A stretch of 5,726 nt of DNA, taken from assembly GCA_017998495.1 (NCBI GenBank), contig JAGOCY010000114.1, positions 1 to 5,726 on the forward strand. The letters run 5' to 3'. A program made the position numbers and the translations under genes. Below the pieces are notes generated by a model. The model saw only the letters and a list, made by a program, of their open reading frames with translations, made no database searches and was not told the DNA's origin. Of the stretch, positions 1 to 4,252 are shown piece by piece. Position 1 is the stretch's first letter. Every line of letters starts with the position of its first letter. Source of the stretch: Corallincola sp. (GTDB lineage Bacteria; Pseudomonadota; Gammaproteobacteria; Enterobacterales; Neiellaceae).

Positions 1-10
1 TCATTAAAGC

Positions 11-1447
11 ATGTCATTTACCGCTCTCGGATTAGCCCCCGCCCTGCTCAAAGCTCTTGGCGAACAGGGTTATGATCAGCCGACGCCGATCCAGGCCAAG
101 GCCATTCCGCCCATTCTCGACGGCAAAGATCTGCTCGGTGCCGCCCAGACCGGCACCGGCAAGACCGCTGCCTTCACCCTGCCGCTGCTGCAGCGGCTGG
201 CCGCCAACCGTCCGGCTGGTGGCCGCCCGGTGCGCGCCCTGGTGCTGACGCCAACCCGCGAACTGGCCGCCCAAGTGGGCGAATCGATCGGCAATTACGG
301 CCGCTATCTGCCGCTGCGCGCCTGCGTCATCTTTGGCGGGGTCAATATCAACACCCAGATGCGCGCCTTACGCGAGGGGATGGATATTGTCGTGGCCACC
401 CCCGGCCGTCTGCTTGATCTGCATGGTCAGCGTGCCATTGACCTGTCCAAGGTCGAGATTCTGGTGCTGGACGAAGCAGATCGCATGCTCGACATGGGCT
501 TTATTCCCGATGTCCGCCGCATTCTTAATCTGCTGCCCAAGCAGCGCCAGAGCCTGCTGTTTTCGGCCACTTTCGCGCCACCGATCCGGGAGCTGGCCAC
601 CGCCATGCTCAACCAGCCGGTCAGTGTTGAAGTGGCGCCGCGCAACACCACCGCCGAGCGCATCAAACAGACGGTGCACCCGGTCGACAAGGGGCGCAAG
701 CGTGCCCTGCTGTCACACATCATTCGCCACAACGACTGGCAGCAGGTGCTGGTTTTTACCAAGACCAAGCATGGCGCCAACCGCCTGGCCGAACAGCTCA
801 ATGATGACGGCATTCCGGCCATGGCCATCCACGGTAACAAGAGCCAGCCGGCGCGCATCAAGGCGTTGACCCAGTTCAAGAATGGCGAGATCTGCGCACT
901 GGTGGCTACCGATATTGCCGCCCGCGGTATCGACATCGCTCAGCTGCCCCATGTGGTCAATTACGAGATGCCGCAGGTGGCCGAAGATTATGTCCACCGC
1001 ATTGGCCGCACCGGTCGGGCCGGGGCCGAGGGTGAGGCGATCTCGCTGGTCAGTGGCGATGAGATCAGCATGCTCAAGTCGATTGAGCGGGTGACTAACC
1101 AGCGTTTGCCGCGGGTGATTGTGGCCGGCTTTGAGCCGACCGCCAAAGGTGACAGTGGCGAACCTGAGCCACCCCGTCCGCCGCGCCAGCCGCGTGGTCC
1201 ACGGCCGCAGGGCCAAGGTCAGCAACGCAGCAGCGGCGGTGCCGCCCGCCCTGATGGGGCGCCCCGTGCCGCCGGTGGCGGTGATGGTCAGCGCGGCCAC
1301 GGCCACAATCACAACCAGCAACCGGGTGGCAAACAGGGCCATCAGCGCCCCGCCGGTAGCGGTAACCGTCCGCCCGCCAACCGCAGTGGCGGTGGTGGCC
1401 GTAGCGGCGGTGGCGGTCGCGGTGGTCAGAGCAGCGGTAACCGGTAA
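11..1447 (+). CDS. rhlE: RhlE-type DEAD-box ATP-dependent RNA helicase with long Gly/Arg-rich tail
   Basis: A 478-residue ATP-dependent RNA helicase that should unwind short RNA duplexes in the cytoplasm; RhlE proteins act in ribosome maturation and RNA turnover. All DEAD-box motifs are present in order: Q motif GYDQPTPIQ (20-28), Walker A AQTGTGKT (45-52), PTRELA (81-86), TPGR (130-133), DEAD (154-157), SAT (185-187), VLVFTKTK (246-253), [11 protein letters not shown] (299-309) and [10 protein letters not shown] (329-338). The opening MSFTALGL and the motif spacing point to RhlE rather than SrmB, DbpA or DeaD. From about residue 377 the protein is a low-complexity tail rich in Pro, Gly, Arg, Gln and His, ending in RSGGGG-like repeats; such tails bind RNA non-specifically. 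The ATG at 11 begins directly at the family N-terminus, but only ten bases precede it, so promoter and ribosome binding site cannot be judged. The RhlE subgroup assignment is likely; the DEAD-box assignment is certain. Confidence 0.95.
   Translation: MSFTALGLAPALLKALGEQGYDQPTPIQAKAIPPILDGKDLLGAAQTGTGKTAAFTLPLLQRLAANRPAGGRPVRALVLTPTRELAAQVGESIGNYGRYLPLRACVIFGGVNINTQMRALREGMDIVVATPGRLLDLHGQRAIDLSKVEILVLDEADRMLDMGFIPDVRRILNLLPKQRQSLLFSATFAPPIRELATAMLNQPVSVEVAPRNTTAERIKQTVHPVDKGRKRALLSHIIRHNDWQQVLVFTKTKHGANRLAEQLNDDGIPAMAIHGNKSQPARIKALTQFKNGEICALVATDIAARGIDIAQLPHVVNYEMPQVAEDYVHRIGRTGRAGAEGEAISLVSGDEISMLKSIERVTNQRLPRVIVAGFEPTAKGDSGEPEPPRPPRQPRGPRPQGQGQQRSSGGAARPDGAPRAAGGGDGQRGHGHNHNQQPGGKQGHQRPAGSGNRPPANRSGGGGRSGGGGRGGQSSGNR
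1388..1432 (+). repeat. Gly-codon-rich imperfect repeat encoding the helicase tail
   Basis: Degenerate GGY/GGN glycine codons interrupted by CGY arginine and AGY serine codons give two copies of an RSGGGG unit followed by RGG (residues about 459-472). It is in frame and belongs to the disordered tail of the helicase. Such stretches change length easily by slippage in steps of three. Confidence 0.6.
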
Positions 1448-1505
1448 CGCTTGCTCACAGCCGGCCGCTGCCACCTGCGCAACGGCCGTGCTAAGCTGGC
1501 GCCGC

Positions 1506-1520
1506 TTTTTTTGGAGGTGA
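1506..1520 (+). promoter_or_regulatory. T7 run abutting a near-perfect Shine-Dalgarno
   Basis: Seven consecutive Ts (1506-1512) run directly into GGAGGTGA (1513-1520), eight bases before the ATG of the small membrane protein. GC-rich sequence precedes the T run, but the best hairpin I can draw there (CGGC at about 1484 pairing with GCCG at about 1501, with a bulge) is weak. A leaky rhlE terminator is possible, though unproved. The ribosome binding site itself is clear. Confidence 0.5.
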
Positions 1521-1528
1521 GCCCACCC

Positions 1529-1900
1529 ATGAATCAGACTCTGGCCTACCTGGGTAGTTTTCTGTTGATCATCTGGTCGATCATTCATCTGGTGCCTACC
1601 CGCGCTGTGCTGCGTGAGTTTGGCCCGCTGGACTCGGATAATTCGCGTCAGGTGATCATGGGCTGGCTGGTGGAGGGGCTGACCCTGATGTTTGTCGGCG
1701 TCATGGTGTTGCTGCTGCTGATCTTCAAAGAGCCGGACAATGGCGCCACCTTCATGGTGATCCGTATCGTTTCCGCTTACCTGCTGATCCTCGCCTTTGT
1801 TTCCTATCTGGTCGGTAACCGCACCAACCTGCTGCCACTCAAGGCCAGCCCGTTGATGAAGTGCGCGGTGGCGGCCATGTATCTGTCCGCCGCGCTCTAG
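1529..1900 (+). CDS. Small four-helix integral membrane protein, function unknown
   Basis: A 123-residue hydrophobic protein that I do not recognise. Four membrane segments are visible: about 4-22 (starting LAYLGSFLLIIW), 43-66, 75-95 and 105-122. A short charged stretch lies between helices 1 and 2 (residues 24-41, with REFGPLDSDNSR), and two small loops carry KEPDN (67-71) and GNRTN (96-100). Notable buried polar residues are His20 and Glu49 (in WLVEG). No enzyme motif, cysteine pair or signal peptide is visible. The ATG at 1529 is chosen because GGAGGTGA (1513-1520) is a near-perfect Shine-Dalgarno eight bases upstream; an in-frame ATG at 1451 would add a non-hydrophobic 26-residue leader and lacks such a site. 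Its stop codon is two bases before the M23 peptidase start, so the two are probably translated together. A role beside the peptidase in the envelope is inference from position only. Confidence 0.8.
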   Translation: MNQTLAYLGSFLLIIWSIIHLVPTRAVLREFGPLDSDNSRQVIMGWLVEGLTLMFVGVMVLLLLIFKEPDNGATFMVIRIVSAYLLILAFVSYLVGNRTNLLPLKASPLMKCAVAAMYLSAAL

Positions 1901-1902
1901 CG

Positions 1903-2415
1903 ATGAGCCGGCGCTGGCGATGGATCGCCATCATCCTGTTGCTGCTGGTCGCTTCGGTACTGGCGGCTCCTCAGCCGCGTATCCCGGTGGCGGGCGCCAG
2001 CCCAGCCGACTGGAACCAGCAAACCTTCTGGCATTACCCCTGGGGTACATCCGGCGTGCACAAGGGCATCGATATCTTTGCCCGCAAAGGCACTCCGGTG
2101 CTGGCGCCGGTCAGTGGGCTGGTGGTCTATAGCGGGGTGTGGCCGCAGGGAGGCGAAGTGGTGCTGCTGCTGGGGCCCGGCTGGCAGGTCCACTATCTGG
2201 CTCATCTTGAGCGGCGCACTGTGGGCAACGGTCAGTGGCTGACTGCGGGCGCGTCCCTTGGTACTGTTGGCGATAGCGGTAACGCCCGTGGCAAGCCGCC
2301 CCACCTGCACTACAGCATTGTCGATCTGCTGCCACGGCCGTGGCGCATCGATGGTGAACGGCAGGGCTGGAAAAAGATGTTCTACCGCAATCCCTCGCTG
2401 GAACTGCAACGCTAA
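1903..2415 (+). CDS. Exported M23-family (LytM/peptidase M23) metallopeptidase
   Basis: A 170-residue zinc metallopeptidase expected to cut peptide cross-links of peptidoglycan in the periplasm. The N-terminus MSRRWRW followed by a hydrophobic run (8-21) is a signal peptide or membrane anchor, with a plausible cleavage near Ala21-Ala22. The rest is a compact M23 domain. The family's HxxxD zinc pair is His53/Asp57 (HKGID), the catalytic His is His101 in YLAHL, and the HxH motif is His134/His136 (HLHYS). The usual glycine-rich strands (APVSGLVVYSG, GDSGNARGKPPH) are in place, so unlike degenerate LytM activators (EnvC, NlpD) this copy looks active. It lacks coiled-coil, LysM or SH3 regions and is short for the family. 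The ATG at 1903 is chosen because it gives the signal sequence directly. It has no visible Shine-Dalgarno and lies two bases after the upstream stop, which suggests translational coupling. Confidence 0.9.
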   Translation: MSRRWRWIAIILLLLVASVLAAPQPRIPVAGASPADWNQQTFWHYPWGTSGVHKGIDIFARKGTPVLAPVSGLVVYSGVWPQGGEVVLLLGPGWQVHYLAHLERRTVGNGQWLTAGASLGTVGDSGNARGKPPHLHYSIVDLLPRPWRIDGERQGWKKMFYRNPSLELQR

Positions 2416-2429
2416 CCGCCACAAACAGC

Positions 2430-2451
2430 AACGCCGCCCGCAGGCGGCGTT
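2430..2451. terminator. Shared hairpin between convergent M23 peptidase and ppnP genes
   Basis: A perfect 9-bp inverted repeat, AACGCCGCC pairing with GGCGGCGTT around a four-base CGCA loop. It lies 14 bases after the peptidase stop and 23 bases beyond the ppnP stop. Neither flank carries a good T run (TGTCGGCCTTGG on plus, TGCTGTTTGTGG on minus), so it is probably a modest bidirectional terminator or an mRNA 3'-end stabiliser. Confidence 0.7.
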
Positions 2452-2474
2452 GTCGGCCTTGGCTTAGCCGTGGC

Positions 2475-2756
2475 TTACAGGTATTTGCACAGGTAGGCGG
2501 CAGCCTCACCGATCTGCACGTCAAATTTGATATCCGCTGGCACGGCAAAGGTCTCGCCGATGGCGATGGTGCGCAGCGCGGTTTCGCCCGGCAGCTTCAC
2601 GGCCATCTGGCCGCTGATCAGGGTCATCTCTTCCTTGCAGTTGGTGCCGAAGGTATAGCTGCCCGCTGCCATCACACCGACCGTGAAGCGGCCGGCGCTG
2701 TTGTCGAAACCCAGGGATTTGACGTTGCCGTCGAAGTACTCGTTAACCTTGAACAT
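2475..2756 (-). CDS. ppnP: Pyrimidine/purine nucleoside phosphorylase, PpnP (YaiE/DUF1255) family
   Basis: A 93-residue cytosolic single-domain cupin. PpnP proteins split nucleosides with phosphate to give a free base and ribose 1-phosphate, with a broad substrate range, and so serve nucleoside salvage. The family pattern is clear along the whole length: NEYFDGNVKSLGF (5-17), RFTVGVMAAGSYTF (23-36), EEMTLISG (42-49), a central GETFAVPA (67-74) and the terminal YLCKYL (88-93). Escherichia coli YaiE as I recall it has the same NEYF, VKSIGF, VGVM, EEMTVISG, FNVP and YLCRYL blocks and 94 residues, so this copy is full length. The ATG at 2756 is preceded by GGAGAGG (minus, 2770-2764) at a seven-base spacing. 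An extended -10 promoter just upstream suggests the gene is transcribed on its own. It shows no functional link to the neighbouring porin. Confidence 0.95.
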   Translation of the reverse strand: MFKVNEYFDGNVKSLGFDNSAGRFTVGVMAAGSYTFGTNCKEEMTLISGQMAVKLPGETALRTIAIGETFAVPADIKFDVQIGEAAAYLCKYL

Positions 2757-2783
2757 GGGTGATCCTCTCCAGAAGGAGGCGGC

Positions 2784-2792
2784 ATTCTAGCA
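2784..2792 (-). promoter_or_regulatory. Extended -10 promoter of ppnP
   Basis: On the minus strand the sequence TGCTAGAAT runs from 2792 to 2784. It has the TGn extension and a -10 hexamer TAGAAT that differs from TATAAT at one position. No good -35 box lies 17 bases upstream (TAGGCG), which extended -10 promoters tolerate. Transcription would start near 2777, giving a leader of about 20 bases with the Shine-Dalgarno inside it, and beyond the porin's terminator hairpin. Confidence 0.6.
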
Positions 2793-2799
2793 ACGGCAG

Positions 2800-2822
2800 C
2801 CGGCCCCGCCTACCGGGGCCGG
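2800..2822 (-). terminator. Hairpin downstream of the porin gene
   Basis: A 9-bp perfect inverted repeat (CCGGCCCCG pairing with CGGGGCCGG, five-base loop) begins 17 bases after the porin stop codon. The following minus-strand sequence CTGCCGTTGC has few Ts, so termination may be partial. It separates the porin transcript from the ppnP promoter. Confidence 0.65.
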
Positions 2823-2838
2823 TGACCGTGAGCGGAGG

Positions 2839-4032
2839 TTAGAAGCTGACCGTGGCCATCACCCAGCCTTTGTCGGTATCGGTGAACAGCTCATCGCGGC
2901 TGTAGCTGGCGTATTTGGCCATCAGGGTCAGGTACTTGGTCACCCCATAAGTGGCCAAGGCGTTGATTTCACTGCCATAGTCAGCGCCACCATGGTCAGC
3001 CGTGTAATCGTGCCAGCTGAGGCCGTAGCCGAACTTGCCCAGTTTGCCGCTGGCGCCGACATAGAGATCGCGCACCCCGGTGGTGGGGGTGCTCAGGAAC
3101 TTGTCGGCGAAGCCCTGAAATTTGTGCAGGGTGGCCAGCGGGGTGGCGAACGCCTTGACCCCGTTGTCGGAGCCCAGCACTTCGTAACCGGCGCTGAAGG
3201 TGATGCCAGCCAGGGTTGAGTTGGCTTCCAGCAGGTAATAGAGGGCGTCGTAGCGGACCGGCGCATCGGCCGCATCGCTCTGGCTGGCGACCGAGGCACG
3301 CAGCCCCAACAGCGGGCTGAAGCTGCCGATGTATTCGATGCCATAGCTGTTGGATGACAGGGCGGCGAAATCATCGAAATCGAGCAGGTAGCCGAAGCCG
3401 GCCAGGGTGTGGCCTTCGGCCGGTGTCCAGCCGGCGTACAGGGCGTGGACATTGCCATCACGGTGGCCTTGGGCGCTGTCGGGGCCGAACACGGTGTTGA
3501 CCCGCCAGCTGTAGCTGTAATCGGCGCTGAACGCCTTGCTCGGGGTGGCGGTCAGGCGCACGGCATCAAAGTTCTGTTCCAGCTGGCGCCAGGCGACGCT
3601 GCCGAGAAAGCGCTCGTTGCTGTGGATCAGGCGCTGGCGGCCGGCGGTGACACTGGCGGTTTCACTGCTCCACTGCAGCGCGGCCTGGTTGACTACGGTT
3701 GCTTCCGGATCGGCAACCACCGGGTACTGGGTCAGGCCGTTAACGGTGCTGTTGTACTGCTCGCCACCAATGACGCTGACATTGTCGATCTCAAACAGCG
3801 CCTTGACGCCGCCGACGGCGCCGCTGGTCCAGCCTAGACGCGACTTAAGGGTGGAGGCGCCAGCCGTTTCGGCCTTACCGTCCTCATCCACATACTCATA
3901 GCGATAACGCAGCAGCACCTTGGCCTCACCGCCCTTGAGGGCAGCGCCGATCTGCTCATCCACAGTAGCTGCTTGGCTACACCCGGCCGCGACTGCAGCG
4001 GCCAACATCGACAGTTTGATCATGGTCTTCAT
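2839..4032 (-). CDS. Outer-membrane beta-barrel porin, alginate-export/OprD-like family
   Basis: A 397-residue outer-membrane channel for a small solute. The N-terminal signal (MKTMIKLSMLAAAVAAGCSQA) is followed by a mature protein of alternating hydrophobic/polar strands, rich in aromatic girdle residues and without cysteine, ending in VMATVSF. The terminal Phe is the usual barrel-assembly signal. Diagnostic stretches are AALQW (117-121), GRQRLIHSNERFLGSVAWRQ (131-150) with LEQNFDAVRL after it, and LHKFQGFADKFLSTP (302-316) followed by GVRDLYVGASG. These resemble the alginate-export-like porins common in proteobacteria, where the name says little about the real substrate. The ATG at 4032 is chosen because GGGAG (minus, 4046-4042) lies about nine bases upstream; Met4 is a less well-placed alternative. 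A lipobox-like AAGC (15-18) sits inside the signal but is probably fortuitous. The gene has a sigma-54-type promoter and a terminator in its leader. I infer nitrogen or nitrate control, and cannot name the substrate. Confidence 0.85.
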   Translation of the reverse strand: MKTMIKLSMLAAAVAAGCSQAATVDEQIGAALKGGEAKVLLRYRYEYVDEDGKAETAGASTLKSRLGWTSGAVGGVKALFEIDNVSVIGGEQYNSTVNGLTQYPVVADPEATVVNQAALQWSSETASVTAGRQRLIHSNERFLGSVAWRQLEQNFDAVRLTATPSKAFSADYSYSWRVNTVFGPDSAQGHRDGNVHALYAGWTPAEGHTLAGFGYLLDFDDFAALSSNSYGIEYIGSFSPLLGLRASVASQSDAADAPVRYDALYYLLEANSTLAGITFSAGYEVLGSDNGVKAFATPLATLHKFQGFADKFLSTPTTGVRDLYVGASGKLGKFGYGLSWHDYTADHGGADYGSEINALATYGVTKYLTLMAKYASYSRDELFTDTDKGWVMATVSF

Positions 4033-4057
4033 GGCTTAGCTCTCCCGCTGGTCAAAC

Positions 4058-4095
4058 AAAAAAAGCCCGCACTCACCGGCAGGTGAGGCGGGCTT
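4058..4095 (-). terminator. Strong intrinsic terminator in the porin 5' leader
   Basis: On the minus strand AAGCCCGC-CTCACC (4095-4082) pairs with GGTGAG-(T)-GCGGGCTT (4077-4063) around a four-base TGCC loop. This is 14 bp with one bulged base at 4071, followed at once by a run of seven Ts (4064-4058) and then GTTTG. The plus-strand exit has no T run, so it works in one direction. It lies only 25 bases before the porin ATG, too close for a promoter to fit in between. It would stop read-through from the chemoreceptor gene, and also any porin transcript starting upstream. Confidence 0.9.
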
Positions 4096-4104
4096 CGTTA
4101 CCCG
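4089..4104 (-). promoter_or_regulatory. Candidate antiterminator hairpin with ANTAR-like hexaloop
   Basis: On the minus strand CGGGT (4104-4100) can pair with GCCCG (4093-4089): four Watson-Crick pairs plus one U-G closing pair. They enclose the six-base loop AACGAA (4099-4094), with A at position 1 and G at position 4, the pattern known for RNA hairpins bound by ANTAR antitermination proteins (NasR, AmiR class). Its 3' arm is part of the terminator's rising arm, so the two folds exclude each other. The stem is short, and the expected first hairpin of the two-hairpin motif is not convincing. Confidence 0.35.
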
Positions 4105-4133
4105 AACATGGCTATTTGTGACGTTCGCATGAC

Positions 4134-4150
4134 AGCAGAAACTGTGCCAG
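4134..4150 (-). promoter_or_regulatory. Sigma-54 (RpoN) -24/-12 promoter of the porin
   Basis: The minus strand reads CTGGCACAGTTTCTGCT. Against TGGCACG-N4-TTGCW it has the full TGGCAC, the exact ten-base interval between the GG (4148-4147) and GC (4136-4135) pairs, and TGCT at the -12 element; two less critical positions differ. Transcription would start near 4123, about 90 bases before the porin ATG. No sigma-70 promoter of comparable quality is visible in the gap. Confidence 0.75.
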
Positions 4151-4168
4151 CGCAAGGAGATCGAGATA

Positions 4169-4181
4169 AACCAATAAGTTA
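4169..4181 (-). promoter_or_regulatory. Possible IHF site between activator sites and the sigma-54 core
   Basis: The minus strand TAACTTATTGGTT matches the reverse-complement IHF consensus YAANNNNTTGATW at all but one specified position. It lies in an AT-rich patch between the upstream dyad and the -24 element, where IHF commonly bends sigma-54 promoters. The consensus is loose and the site touches the dyad, so this is only suggestive. Confidence 0.3.
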
Positions 4182-4196
4182 CCCCTTAGGGGGTAA
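4179..4196. promoter_or_regulatory. 18-bp dyad fitting a NarL/NarP 7-2-7 binding site
   Basis: The plus strand reads TTACCCCTTAGGGGGTAA, an inverted repeat with one mismatched pair. Read as heptamers it is TACCCCT, two bases TA, then GGGGGTA (TACCCCC on the other strand). The NarL-family consensus TACYYMT is met at 7 of 7 and 6 of 7 positions, with the two-base gap that NarP requires. It is centred about 64 bases upstream of the predicted sigma-54 start. Other LuxR-type response regulators use similar dyads, so the binding protein is uncertain. Confidence 0.5.
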
Positions 4197-4217
4197 TTGC
4201 GGGCGGGTGTCGGTGCT

Positions 4218-4251
4218 GGCGCTAGCTGCGCCTCACTGGTGCAGCTGCACC
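4218..4251. repeat. Two adjacent inverted repeats with AGCT loops
   Basis: On the minus strand GGTGC-AGCT-GCACC (4251-4238, a perfect 14-bp palindrome) is followed after five bases by GGCGC-AGCTA-GCGCC (4232-4218). The first begins two bases after the chemoreceptor stop codon. As RNA they would form two small stem-loops at the 3' end of that mRNA; as DNA their half-sites make up the NtrC-like site. No T run follows, so they are not a terminator. Confidence 0.6.
4227..4243. promoter_or_regulatory. NtrC-like enhancer site
   Basis: The plus strand reads TGCGCC-TCACT-GGTGCA. The NtrC consensus is TGCACC-N5-GGTGCA, so 11 of 12 specified bases match with the right five-base spacer. It is centred about 112 bases upstream of the predicted sigma-54 start, close to where NtrC enhancers lie at glnAp2. 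It overlaps a perfect 14-bp palindrome just after the chemoreceptor stop codon. Confidence 0.5.
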
Positions 4252-4252
4252 G

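Noticed and set aside
713..1588. Long open frame of 291 codons on the minus strand opposite the rhlE 3' half and tail.
   Set aside because: It is Ala/Thr-rich low-complexity translation opposite Gly/Arg codons, lies wholly over a certain gene and has no domain or ribosome binding site.
1861..1902. Upstream GTG start extending the M23 peptidase by 14 residues.
   Set aside because: It would put a charged segment ahead of the signal sequence and overlap the membrane-protein gene, with no better ribosome binding site than the ATG at 1903.
2771..2790. Plus-strand AAGGAGG, a perfect Shine-Dalgarno in the ppnP upstream gap.
   Set aside because: No usable start codon with an open frame follows; the purine run is incidental.
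3409..3837. Plus-strand open frames opposite the porin gene.
   Set aside because: They arise from GC-rich codon bias on the complementary strand and contain no recognisable motif.
4103..4127. CGAACGT pairing with ATGTTCG on the minus strand as the first hairpin of a two-hairpin ANTAR target.
   Set aside because: Its loop is 11 bases, not a hexaloop. Its 5' arm starts before the predicted transcript, and its 3' arm overlaps the second hairpin by two bases.
4098..4130. Ten-codon reading frame on the minus strand (ATG at 4130, TAA ending at 4098) just before the leader terminator, like an attenuation leader peptide.
   Set aside because: The ATG lies upstream of the predicted sigma-54 start near 4123 and has no Shine-Dalgarno, and the codons show no run of one amino acid.
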